Translations under genes and position numbers: made by a program
Assembly: GCF_947623445.1 (NCBI RefSeq)
Contig: NC_135244.1
Coordinates: forward strand, 4,526,001 to 4,590,000
Length of the DNA: 64,000 nt
Direction of reading: 5' to 3'
From: Clavelina lepadiformis
Taxonomy: Eukaryota; Chordata; Ascidiacea; Aplousobranchia; Clavelinidae
Part shown: positions 12,897-24,113 of the stretch, piece after piece
How the letters are laid out: each line of letters starts with the position of its first letter
How positions within the stretch are numbered: position 1 is the first letter of the stretch
The notes under the pieces: model-generated
What the model was told of the DNA's origin: nothing
The model's database searches: none
What the model saw: the letters and a program-made list of their open reading frames with translations, nothing else

Positions 12897-13852
12897 TTAT
12901 TGTGAAACTTCCTGCAACTTCGTAATAATATGTTTGACAAATTTTACCTCGGTCAGTTTTGATTTTCCGGCCATAACTTCCACTATTCCAGCAAACAAGT
13001 AATCGGTTGCAGCGCACCATCCAAACGCGTAACACCAACCGAATTTCCATCTTGGCTGCGTCGTTAGCGGAGATTCCACGCACATGACAGTAAATGTGAT
13101 CATGGCAGCCATAAGTATCAGGCCTAAAGTAATGAAACTCTAAAATGCCGATAAATACTACACGTGCTATGCCATACTGCTTTTTTGAATTAGAAAACAG
13201 TATTAAGTTGTACCTAAATGTAAAGTAGGCTACTGTGCGTACTTTCTTGCAAAGTTGTACAAAACTGGTAATAACTTCAACTTATACCTGCTGTTATATC
13301 GCAACCACCTTCAGATAAAAGCAAACTCTTAATTCTTTTCAAGTTGGCACACCATGTGCTCATTTGAATCCCAAGACTACAAACAATGAACACTGCTGCG
13401 ACCAGAAACATGATTCTCGCGACGAGAAATGAATCGTAGTAAAGAGACGACTGCCAAGCTACAGAAAGAACAAAGAATTACAAAATTATTTTCACCAAAA
13501 CTTTATAAGTTGCTACAAAATTTATGAAGCATTCGCTTGTTTTTTTAATGATAAATATTTTTAAAACCACCATTAAATTGAGACCGCAGACCTGTAAATG
13601 CTTGTGGGTGACAAGGTTATTATTTTATATTCTGTAGAGCATTGTTTTATCCATGAGTATATGAAATATGTTAAACTTACGCAAATATCCGCATAACGGA
13701 GGCTGGTTGACAAGTTCTTGACAACTCCTGTATAAACCAATGCTCGTAATATCCGTCACAAACCACTGCATGCTGCACTGAGATGAAATGAAGAATCCCA
13801 AGGCTGGAATCTTTAAAAAACCGGATAAGTTTCGACCGGTTCTGGGATGCAT
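12897..13852 (-). CDS. Claudin-like four-TM protein B, tail uncertain
   Basis: Exons 13852-13681, 13458-13288 and 13123-12948 carry the shared plan with phases 1 and 1. Exon 1 is 172 nt, the same length as in genes A and C. The signature is present as MQWFV..., IGLYRSC and a later Cys (PLCGYL). Exon 2 begins PWQSSLYY, followed by FLVARIMFLVAAVF (TM2). Exon 3 (TM3-TM4) contains PRWKFGWCYAFGWC. At exon 3's end, GAG|gtaaaa is a plausible phase-0 donor at the same point as in gene C, but no convincing tail exon was found. If the donor is not used, the frame reads on for 16 residues to a stop at 12897 (ending LQEVSQ), giving about 189 aa. A candidate tail near 12.7-12.8 kb on the minus strand is unproven. 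Confidence 0.78.
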
Positions 13853-14699
13853 TTTGACAACTTAAATGACGGCCTGATTTACAAAGATAAATTTAATGTT
13901 TGCTGAAACTGTTTCCTTTGGACAAACCAGATTGAAACGTAAATAATTTCGACTGGAAAACATGAACGTAATGCTAACTTATCACTTTCATGGGTTTATG
14001 GTTGATGAAGACAACATCTTATAAACATCGTATTTGATGCTTTAACAAGAGTCTACTTTAACACGTTTTCTTTCTCGTATTACCTTAAGTTTTCAATCTA
14101 CGATGGATTTTGATGAGCAACTAGGCAAATTGTTTTTCACTTTTAATAGAGCTGAGCTAAATAGATTTCACAATGACTTGTTTCAAACAGAAACGCCTGG
14201 AATGTCAACATGGACTCATCGCTTGTTGCTTCTGAGCACACAGTTTTTAGTTTGCGTAAAATCTTCTGACAAATGGAAAAAAGTGGAAACAGACGGAGAG
14301 CATAAATTGTAACGCGTCGTGTCGTCTACGTCGTCGTCTTGACTAGCAGATAGCAGAATTGATCGAGTAAACACCGTCACATGCCTAGCTCAGAAGCACC
14401 ACCTAGAGAGTATTTAAAAATGTTGGTAGTCGTGAGGTGGCGCATCTCTTTATCAAACTTTGCCAACTGTCTGTTAGTTCATTATTATTTAGGCAATCGG
14501 GATAAAGCGTGCTCATAAAAAAAATATTTGCGTAAACTGTTTGGTTTCAAATTGAACTATTTATAGACAAAGTTTCTAGGCTATTTATTATGCTGATGTA
14601 TTGAAAGCATTACAGGAGTATTTGGATTAAATTCCGATGCATAAAAAGCTAAAGGAACACTTTATCACCGTAGAAAAAATCACCAACAAAACAATTTTG

Positions 14700-16081
14700 T
14701 TAATATCCGTAAGACTGGTGGATGACATGCTGGGGGTACTGAGCTCGGATGGTTCTCGAATTGCTTGTCACAACGGATGGGTTATAGTAACCACTTCGTG
14801 CATCACCCATCGAGGTCATTTGGTACTGAGTTGGTGCTGACGTCACTTCCGGCAGCTCGTCCTCTCTTCGTTCGTAATCTTTTGACTCCTGTTTTGGTTT
14901 TGATTTTGACTTCTTTTCCTGTTGAAAGATTTTCTGTTATTACTTAATCGCCGGAAACCTACAGCACTGTGGTAGACTGAAGATTATCAGTTTATACTGT
15001 GGTTATACTGTAAGGTTCTAAAATGAAAATGCGAGCAGATGAAGGTTTGAGTCTTTAACTCTCTGGCTGTTGTCAAAAATTCTATAATTTCTTGTTACGA
15101 TCATCCAAGTTGCGATAATGACATTCCTCGGTTATTAAGTTATGTTTTTTAGATTATTAAAACAATATACATAGCATTCATAAAGTTCGGATGATCGGAT
15201 AACAGCTAACACAAATCTTAAGTAGGCCTACCTCAGGTGGTGACTTCACATATCCGGCTGCTACATTGAGTGAGCCTCCAAATATCAAAAGAGGTCCAGA
15301 GGCCCAGCACAATCCGTAAGCCCAACCAAATAACCATCGACTAGTATAATCGCTAACTTCATCAATAGCAAGAACAGTATATGCGACCATAGCTGCCATC
15401 ATTACAATTCCTTAAAAGATCACTGAACAATGAGGTTATCTCTACCGCTTTGCTTACGTATAGGGAAATGTGCTATATTTTCTTTCCTACATTATTTAGG
15501 GTGGTTTGCCTGTTAACGTAATCCTACTTATTTAATAAACGAGAGACATTTCATCTGACCTGCTATTAGTATCATCACGCCTTGCGCCACGTACAGCTTT
15601 CCCCGTTTGTTGGGTTTAAAGCAAAATGAAATCCACTGAGGGATGCCGGCAAGAACGATGAAAACACCGGCCGTAAGAAAAACGTATCTAGCTACGAATG
15701 AAGCAAAAGATTTCAGCGAGCCCCATCCTATGCAATAAAAATATAAAATCGCAGTGTCCTGATTATACTCCAAAGATTTCAATTGTATGTTAGTTAGACT
15801 CTAATATATAATTGTCTGACTTGACCAACCATGACGAAGAGTTTACATAGTCGTTATATTTACGTATAGTAAAGAGCTAGCTTAAATTCATCAGTAACAT
15901 AAGTCTTACCTAGGAAGACGCAATCGTAATAATTGTCAAGAAAACTGCATTGGTTATAGATCCCGAAACTATTCCTCTCATCGATTAGCCAAAACGGAAA
16001 AATTTGGGATACTATAAATAATATAGAGCCAAGGCTTTCACAACATAGCCCAAAATAATGCAACACTTTAGATGGATCCAT
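14700..16081 (-). CDS. Claudin-like four-TM protein C (about 245 aa), four exons
   Basis: Exons 16081-15910, 15727-15560, 15410-15232 and 14918-14700 total 738 nt, with phases 1, 1, 0. Exon 1 starts MDPSKVLHYFGL and has the loop FWLIDERNSFGIYNQC with a following Cys (YDCVFLG). Exon 2 carries GSLKSFASFVARYVFL (TM2) and ends IAG. Exon 3 carries TM3 and TM4 with SRWLFGWAYGLCWASG. Exon 4 lacks an ATG and is recognised by its acceptor (caacag), its phase and its content: a Lys-rich start (EKKSKSKPKQES) and a Tyr/Gln/Ser tail ending HQSYGY. The Lys cluster directly after TM4 fits a membrane-proximal cytoplasmic segment. The C-terminal Tyr recurs in genes D and E and may be a PDZ-type ligand, although it is not the classic claudin YV ending. 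Confidence 0.87.
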
Positions 16082-16929
16082 CAGATGTGCTCAAAAGGAT
16101 TCTTTTTCGAGATCTGCACAGATGTAGCACCCTACATAGACAGTTTTATTATAATAACTGTGGACACTATTAGTCATTATTAAGTAGACATTATTGATAA
16201 ACCGTAAGCAGTAAACCGACGACTTATGGAAAAAATGTTCACATCAGTTTGATCAAATGCATTTTCCTTGTTCTAACAGCCAGCGTTTGCAACATCACTT
16301 TAGAATCTGACCATATGTTCTAAATAACAGCCTTTGTCAGTCACAGTCATAAACAAGTTTAAAAGCATTGATTGCATCTATCTTTTTGTGACTATGGTTG
16401 AGGATTATATAAATACTTTTGAGGATTCAGACTTTACCCAAAATCTTCCTCCTTAGCTTAACTTTGAATTTAAATTTGCTAAAAGTCCTCGACTTTGTAG
16501 TCTAGATCTACAGCTTAAATTGCTAAATTAAAGCTTAAATTCCGGTGATTAATAGAGTAAGCCAAGGCTATCCATTAATTTGATGAGCGTATTTGATGTG
16601 TGCATGAAACTTCTTCCTGGCCTGCAACATTTCACCATAGCTTGCCAAATAAGTATCACTATTTAACCAATTCAGGCCTAATTAGTAAAACAAAGACTTC
16701 TGCCCTGCGTTTTAGCTTACTTAGTAACTAGGTTTAAGTAAATTCATTTATGATAAACCTTATCCATAACAAGATAACAAACTGGCAATTAAATATTAAA
16801 CTTGTGACAATATATGTTTAATCAAGTTAATCATTATAAATTCAATTTGTCGCTTCCGCATTTTAAGCCGATTTTTAAGCAATGCAATATACTGTACGTA
16901 ACGTACGCAAGTACATCAACACGTAATAA
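16082..16929. other. Intergenic DNA upstream of claudin-like C
   Basis: This should contain the promoter of gene C. It is A+T-rich with no exon or repeat that I can support; it ends at the TAA target duplication of the transposon starting at 16930. Confidence 0.4.
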
Positions 16930-17060
16930 CACTGGCCAACAAAAAAAACATTTTTTTTGAGTGCCAAAGATATTTTGATGGTTTCTGGGTAATTTTGGGC
17001 TGCTGAGTCCGAAAATAACATTCGTTTCTTTGAATTGGCTCTAGTTTTTGAGATATCGAT
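16930..17060 (+). repeat. Left terminal inverted repeat of the 2.4-kb transposon
   Basis: Pairs with 19210-19341 in inverted orientation. The outermost 12 bases differ at one position. The innermost shared block is TTGGCTCTAGTTTTTGAGAT; between them the two arms have diverged by substitutions and small indels. Confidence 0.85.
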
Positions 17061-17654
17061 GTTTTTTATTTTTGACGAGAGAAAAATCGTTAACTTTAGT
17101 ATCTGCCAATTGTGAACACAAGCATCAGTAAAATGCATATTGGAAATGTCTCTTAGGCAGTATGCATTACTTATTTTGGACCAGATACTCCACTATGTCT
17201 ATTTGTTATTGTAGCATCCCATTACTTCAGAAACAAGGCATTGAAAACACTCCATTTTCGGCATCATTCTGATAAGCTACAGTTTCTTTGTATTGTTCAC
17301 CACATGTACAGTGTAGAGTACTCCCTTCAGTTATCACATCATATCAATATCTCATTTTATAGCTATATTGTTGTAGACTAAAGATGTTGTAATCAGAATT
17401 TAATAGTTCTGTAGCCAAAGAAAGGAATACCACGAGTCAAGTTCAAGCTATTGCTCACATAAGTAAGTTTGGAAAACGTGGAGGTTTTTTGTAATTCAAG
17501 TGAGAATTGAGTTCATTAGTGGAAGTTTGACAATATGCTTAGGCCTTGTCACTGGGAGGACGCATTTTCCTGTGACTGAGTTGACAACCTGTCACATTTT
17601 CGTTCAGTATATATATGCTCTGCAAGTGAGAGCAGTGGAAGTGTGTTCGAAAGC

Positions 17655-18847
17655 AGTCCATTCATTCCAGAGCCATTCAAGCAGGAGGAGCTGAGCGATC
17701 TTATCAGGGATCTCAACTTATCCAAAGAAGCAGCAGAAATTTTGGCATCCTGACTCAAAGACAAAAACTGCCTTGGAACCGGAGCTTCAATAACATTCTA
17801 CCGTACAAGAGAGAAAGAATTACTTCCGTATTTTAGCCAACAAGATGACCTTGTTTACTGCAAAGACATCGAAGGGCTTCTGCTGAAAATGGGAGTGCCA
17901 CAATATAGACCTCAAGAGTGGCGCTTATTCATAGACAGTTCGAAAAGGAGTTTGAAATGTGTATTGCTACATAATGGTAACAGATATGCATCTCTCCCAA
18001 TTGGCCACTCAACAAAACTAAAAGAAGAGTCAACAACATTAAAACGGTATTACAGAAACTGGATTATGACTCTCACCAATGGTAAATCTGTGTAGACTTG
18101 AAGATGGTAAATTTTTTGCTTGGCCAGCAAAGCGGATATACAAAATACCCATGTTTTATCTGCTTGTGGGATAGCCGAGCGCGCACTGATCACTGGGTGA
18201 AGAAAGGGTGGCCACTTATAGATTCCATGAGAGTAGGTGAAGGTAACATCATAAATGAACCTTTAGTTGCTAGAGAGAAGATCATCATTCCACCGCTGCA
18301 CATAAAACTTGGTTTGATGAAGCAATTTGTGAAAGCCTTGCCTGCAACTGGGGATTGCTTCAACTATATTTGCAGAACATTTCCTGCTTTGACCATCGAA
18401 AAGCTTAAAGCAGGCATTTTTGATGGCCCTCAGATCCGCAAACTCATAAAGGATGTGTGTTTTGTGCAGTCCATGACAGACACAGAGTCTGCTGCTTGGC
18501 AATCGTTTGTTTTAGTCACACAGAACTTTCTTGGTAACCGAAAAGCTGAAAATTACCAAGAATTGGTGGAAGATATGCTTTCCAAGTTGAAAGATTTGGG
18601 TGTGAAGATGAGTATCAAGGTTCACTATCTCTTCAGCCACTTAGATCGTTTTCCTGCAAACCTTGGTGATCTAAGTGAAGAGCAGGGAGAAAGGTTCCAC
18701 CAGGACATTAAGGTCATAGAAGAGAGGTATCAGGGCAGGTGGGATGCCCATATGATGGCCGACTACTGTTGGAGTCTCCAACGTGACTGCTTGGCTGCAT
18801 CACATTCCAGAAAGTCGTACAAAAGAAAATTTACAAGCATCGACTAA
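17655..18847 (+). pseudogene. Transposase-like gene of the 16930-19341 element, interrupted
   Basis: Coding similarity runs from about 17655 (FIPEPFKQEELSDLI) to the stop at 18847. An in-frame TGA lies near 17752, the frame shifts near 18040, and a TAA follows near 18085. The last 249 codons (18098-18847) are uninterrupted. Visible motifs are LFIDSSKRSLK, a CxxC-type motif in YPCFICLWDSRA, PPLHIKLGLMKQFVKAL, IFDGPQIRKL and EEQGERFHQDI. Asp in IDSS, Asp in the DLKMVN segment and Glu in SEEQGE could form a DDE triad (inference). The element cannot move on its own as it stands. Base composition resembles the surroundings. Confidence 0.8.
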
Positions 18848-19209
18848 TTTTTTTGTATTACAGTACCGATATATGATTGATTAGCGTGCTTTGACAGCTT
18901 ACTAAATGTACTTTGAGCGTTACTAAAAGTAGTGTTTGTGCTTTGACGTCGCCTGTTTTTGCGTTACAAAAATCTGTTGTTTACTGCTAACATCGCCTAA
19001 GTTTTATAATTTTTGCTTGATTTTCACATGAAACATGATTCGCGTAAAGAAGGCTCTCTGTGTTAACGATTGCGTCTTTAACAATATCGCATCAGAAATA
19101 GATGAATACTGTATGCACATGATTGAAAAGACAGATGTAGACTCATCGAAGTTGTAGTATAAAGAGAATTTTACCTATGTCAAAATTTGCGTATTTTTAG
19201 CACTTTTTG

Positions 19210-19341
19210 AAACAAAAACATGGAATATCTCAAAAACTAGAGCCAATTCGGAAAAACTAATGCCATTTTTGGATTCAGCGACATAAAAATACCCTAAAAT
19301 CGTTGAAACTTTCTTGGCACCAAAATGTGTGTTGACCAGTG
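19210..19341 (-). repeat. Right terminal inverted repeat of the 2.4-kb transposon
   Basis: Inverted partner of 16930-17060, followed directly by TAA. The divergence between the two arms points to an insertion that is not recent. Confidence 0.85.
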
Positions 19342-19344
19342 TAA

Positions 19345-20507
19345 TCTATAAATCTTCAGTTTTATCAGTTAAACTTGTTAAAATTATTTACTGCTTTCAA
19401 TAAGAAAATAGAATAAGTTTTGAGAACTTAAAGCTGAAAATGTTTTTTTCTTATCTTAGCATATAGTTTATATTAGTTCCCAATTAATAGCACATAGCTT
19501 AAATAATTGAAATTATATGCAGTACAGGTCGTTGCTATCATGTTGACTGGACTATAACGCAGAAAGCGATCGCTTTATAGGGCCGGCCGCTCATCAATGA
19601 TCGTTATATCTTTTTTGTCATTTAATTTCTGGAATTGGTAACATTTTGCAACAGAGGTGCATTCACTATATTGTTGCCGCAGATGACGTCGGATAGTGCT
19701 GATGAATCGTTGAAGACTCTATGGCTTGACCTAAGCATCATACTCAAAAATTCATAACTCTGCTTCAATTAAATTTTTTTTTCACTAATAAGGATTGTTT
19801 TTGCGATGCTCAAGGTAGTCCTGGCGGCCATTTCTACCTTTCTGTCCCTGTAACGACAATTCAGGAAACATCTTTGCATAAATCTTACGTATTTTCAAGT
19901 TTTTACACTCGTAAGATTTACCAAATACTGTCTTCAGCCTTTCTTTGTCCTTTAGATTTGCATGGTTTGTTAACTGGTCTTTAAATTCCTTTTACTTTTG
20001 TTTATTTTCACAACTTACTCTTTCCTTAATTTGCTCACGTCAGGTCACGGTCCGTTGATCAAACTTTGAAATTTCTCTTTATTTGTTATTAGTTACATGT
20101 TTACGGTATAACCGCTCATTACAGATTTCAGATTTCCCTTTTGAATTTAAGTTTTACGTTTTAGACTGATGCTTAATAGTTTGTCGTTGTTGGAGAAAGA
20201 GCGTTGAAAGAATAAATCATAGTCATGAAGTTCTTCTTTAGCAACCTATTTTATTAAACTTTTAAAGATTGGGGCTTGATCGAATGAAATTATTAAATTT
20301 AGAATGAAGGAAATTCAAAATAAGTTTGAAAATATTTCCTGAAGTTCTTTAATTTTCTCTGCACTTAAAGTTAAAAACAATCTCTCAGTATTATACATAA
20401 ATTATTTGCAAAGCATCTACAATATCAAGGCACAACTAATAAATTACAAAACTAATGCAACCAACGTTTCACAGTAGCCATAAAACAAGAAATAAAAGGT
20501 CCTTGAT
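19345..20507. other. Intergenic DNA downstream of claudin-like D
   Basis: A+T-rich and without a supported exon. The part nearest 20507 should be the 3' UTR of gene D. No repeat structure was recognised. Confidence 0.35.
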
Positions 20508-21563
20508 CTAATACGCGTAGTTCACTCTACTCTGTCTTTGCGGTGGGTCTTTGTATAGAGCTTGAGTTGGTGGCACCGAGCTCTGAGCAACCGGATTTTG
20601 ATATCCGCCTCCACTTTGAGTGACGGATGTAGTCTGGTATTGGGATGAAGATATATACTGCCCCTGTTGCTGCTGCGGATCCACCTGAAAGATGAAACAC
20701 GTCAGAAATTAGCCGGATGAAATGAAAGTTCGGCAAACTATAATAAGCTACTCACAAACATTTTCAGTTAGTTTAGAACGAAGCATGTTTGGCTAAAACT
20801 CATACCTGTTGCTTCGGTTTTGTATTACCAGCCACTATTTCAAATGAACCAGCAAGTATGTAAAGTACTGCGCTTGCCCAGCACGCCGAATAGGCCCATG
20901 CGAAATACCACGATAGACCAAGGTAGCCGAGTATGATGAGCACGGTATAGGCGATCATTCCGCAAAAGGTAAGAATACCTTCGGCAAAAATACTTATTAC
21001 TATAATGGGACTTTGCCGTTAATACATAATGCAACGTTTCATAAGTTTGCGGGTGTAACATTCATGTTTCCTGAAAGCTTTTCAACGTACACACTTTTCC
21101 TCTACACGATATCACCACATTTCATAGAACTGAAAATCTCGCTCCGCACTTAGCAACAAAGCGACGCACAACTCACCCCCTATGAGATCAAGGGCCCCTT
21201 CTGCGATGTAAATGTTCTTTTTTTTCTCAGAATTGACAAACCAACCGACTGTGTGAAGAATTATGCTGAAGCTGAAGAATACGGCGGCTACAATGAACGA
21301 CACGAGCCACAAACGACGAAGTGTCATTGAATGCGTCCCAAGCTAAATAACATGTGGTATAACTGCTTGAGCTAACTGAAACTGCTCATTAAAAGTAAGT
21401 TATTACCTTTAGTCGAGCAAGCGTTGTTGACACAAACCCGATAAATTCCATTCTCAACGCTTCCAACGACTGCCCAACCAGAATTGCATTGGGTCGCTAT
21501 GAATAAGCCCAAAGCAACCCATTTGCAAATTGATCCCAAGAATTTAAAACCAGCCTGCGACAT
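20508..21563 (-). CDS. Claudin-like four-TM gene D with a 2-nt frameshift in exon 2
   Basis: Exons 21563-21407, 21342-21177, 20978-20806 and 20684-20508, all with normal splice sites. Exon 1 (start MSQAGFKFLG) has NSGWAVV, NGIYRVC and a later Cys. Exon 3 carries TM3-TM4. Exon 4 is a Gln/Tyr/Ser-rich tail starting VDPQQQQG and ending VNYAY. Exon 2 is 166 nt, against 168 in A and C, 171 in B and E and 174 in F. It opens in the family frame (AWDAFNDTSSFVAR) but the family-like TM2 (SFIVAAVFFSFS) and IAEGALDLIGG follow in another frame. The shift lies near 21297-21303, at the start of TM2. As read, the product would be truncated before TM2. It may be a recent pseudogene, a null allele or a base-calling error; everything else looks constrained. 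Restored length would be about 224 aa. Confidence 0.8.
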
Positions 21564-22702
21564 TCTTAAACACTGCCTGATCTATAGAAAACAAACGAAT
21601 AAAGTTTTAAAGAAATTCAATTGTAATTAGTTTACTAGAAACAGCAGGCCTACAGTATAAGGGATTAGAGAGCATGGCTATACAGATCCTTTCAAAGGTA
21701 AAATTAAATGCACACGTAAGCGATATAAAGAGATTAGTAAGCTATCTTACTTTACAATTGTTTCCCAAATTGCCCCGATTTTTTCAATAATAATGAATTT
21801 GTGTATCTAGATACAGTTAATTCCTAACATTTATGCTGACGTAATCGAGTATAACTTCAAAGTTTTCTTTCTATCATATTTCATCTTTGAGTTATATGCA
21901 ATCAATCAATCAACTGTTCCAGTAAGTACGGTACTTGAATTCTAATTTCTGTTCTGTTTTGAAACATTTCTCTAAATTAGAAAAAACGCTTCCTGTTCCT
22001 TCTGTTACATACTCTAGTGCACGGTCAAACAATTCTCTTCACGTCCTATAAGTTTAATTACAAACAATTTAAGTTGTTTTGATCAAATCATTTCAATCTT
22101 CTCCACTTATCACATGCCAGCAAGCTCTAAATGTCACGACCCTCAACCACGTGAAATGCATGTAATGTATCTGATGTGATTGTAAACCATGCTAATTGAA
22201 CGAATACGGTTACGTGCGTTCCTTGGTTACCAGAAGAGGTTTCTTCTTTAATTTAGGTGACCTGTACCTTATATTAGTTCTGGCCTTTTGTAGTTAGAAC
22301 AATCAACCATTCCCAAAACGTTTGCTTTCCTATTCTTTTGTGCGCAATGTTTGTTACTATACGTGAATGCGTTGTTTGCATACGTAAGGTGTGAGCCGCT
22401 TAAAAATAATGAATGATGACGTCGCGCTTTTCATTCACATTGTCATGTAGGTGTGGTTTAGATCATTGAATATGTGTTCATCGATTCTCTTCACCAGAGA
22501 TTATATTTTTGGGTTTTATGTTTGGTTTACAATAGGAAAAGTGCTAGGGAAAACCTACTCCTGTACAAAATTGTAGGGTATATACACATTGGTCGAAGTA
22601 GGCCTAAAACCGAAAAATTAAAAGTTACCAACCCCTTTTGGTCAATGCTTTGTTTGTCACATTAACTTGATTACTACCTAGTTTTATTTACCGTGTACAC
22701 TG
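21564..22702. other. Intergenic DNA upstream of claudin-like D
   Basis: Probable promoter region of gene D. No exon or repeat is supported. Confidence 0.35.
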
Positions 22703-22998
22703 CAGCGGTTTTCAACCTGGGGGTCGCGACCCCCAGGTGGGTCGTTTGCCTTTTCTCTGGGGGTCAAGAAGACGACAATTAAACACCAATCACTATTACG
22801 AGAATGCCAATTCAATAAATGAGTATTTTTTTTAACAGAGTGGTATCATAATTTATGTTATTTTTAATTATATTTTCTGTGCTATCGCGCATACACAAAT
22901 GTCTTACATATGCCTGAATCAAAATTTTTGGAAGGGGATCGTTAGTTACATTGGGTTGTTAAAATGGGTTGCGGTATGAAAAAGGTTGAAAACCACTG
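22703..22998. mobile_element. hAT-type MITE (296 bp)
   Basis: The left end is CAGCGGTTTTCAACC and the right end its inverted complement with one change (GGTTGAAAACCACTG). The block GGGGGTCGCGACCCCC follows the left end, a feature of many hAT elements. Flanks are gtgtacac (22693-22700, two bases outside the left end) and gtgtacag (22999-23006), read as a slightly decayed 8-bp target duplication. There is no coding capacity. Confidence 0.8.
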
Positions 22999-24113
22999 GT
23001 GTACAGTAACCATATAATCATATCACTAACCTCCATACTACAGTAATAACAATTTAAAGTTGAAAGTTGGCGCATTTTCAAATTAAACGTGACAAGCACT
23101 TATTTACCAAGCTTGTGATTGTTTTAATTCGTAAATTCAATTGTGTCACTGCGGGTAGAAGTGATTGGCACCAAACACTGATCTTCTTTCCACCGTTTGT
23201 TTGATCATTTCAGTTTGAGTTAAACTTTACAGCTGTGTGTTTCTTATTGCAAACAGGCTAATTTGTTCATATATAACGCAAGTATTTTGCCTGCTTTGGC
23301 TTACGTCCTGCGCTAGAGCATCGACAAACTGGAAAGCGTTATGCTTTTCAACAGGTAGCCGTTTTACCATTAGCATAAGATAACTTCATCATAACGTTGC
23401 TTGGTAACATGAGCGCGGTATTCTACAGTATATGTGGGTGAGATGGATAACTTAAATATTCTAATTGTTCTCAGCATTAGTCAATTGTTCTTTTTCGTCA
23501 AGTTCGACGTCTTTTTTGTGTGCTTATAGCAGTGGTCAAAGACTAACAGTTACGTACGTAGTGCTGGCTCTATAGTGTGACAGTTTGTCGTTCGATAAGG
23601 TATTTGTTACAGGTATAGCACAAGACACAGATGAACAGGATCACTTTACATTGTACAAAGATACCATATTTTTAATAACTGTAATCAAATAACTTTAGTT
23701 CGTTGTAAGTCTAAAAACATTCCTTTGATTTTAACTGTCATAATAGTTGTATTGTCCTACACACACTGTACAATTTTATGCGAGTACAACTACAGTTCAC
23801 CAAGCTTATCTTTTCTTCGTTTTCAAGAAGATGGTAACAAAACATAAAGAAAAAAATAAACTAACAGTCAAATATGACTAGCATGACGACGGCAACAATT
23901 TGAATCTAAACGTGAATTTTATATGAATTAAAGCATATCTGTACTTAAAACTGATCCCTAAAATTATATACAAGCAGTAAAAGGCACAAATTAGAAAAGC
24001 AATACTTCTTTTAAGCGCTTTTTTGATGACAACTGGTAATTAATAAAAGTCAAATACTACTGCTAATTGTTATACATTGTGTATCGCCTGGTGTCGACAT
24101 TAATTACAACTGG
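22999..24113. other. Intergenic DNA downstream of claudin-like E
   Basis: No exon or repeat recognised. The portion just below 24114 is likely 3' UTR of gene E. Confidence 0.35.

Larger units (their letters stand above)
16930..19341 (+). mobile_element. Inactivated DNA transposon with about 130-bp terminal inverted repeats
   Basis: The left end starts CACTGGCCAACA and the inverted right end CACTGGTCAACA. Similarity extends about 130 bp inward to the shared stretch TTGGCTCTAGTTTTTGAGAT. The element is flanked by TAA on both sides (16927-16929 and 19342-19344), consistent with a 3-bp duplication. One interrupted transposase-like gene fills the centre. I recognise relatives of this protein from memory as 'uncharacterized' multi-copy proteins in cnidarians and arthropods, but I cannot assign the superfamily with confidence. 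Confidence 0.85.
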
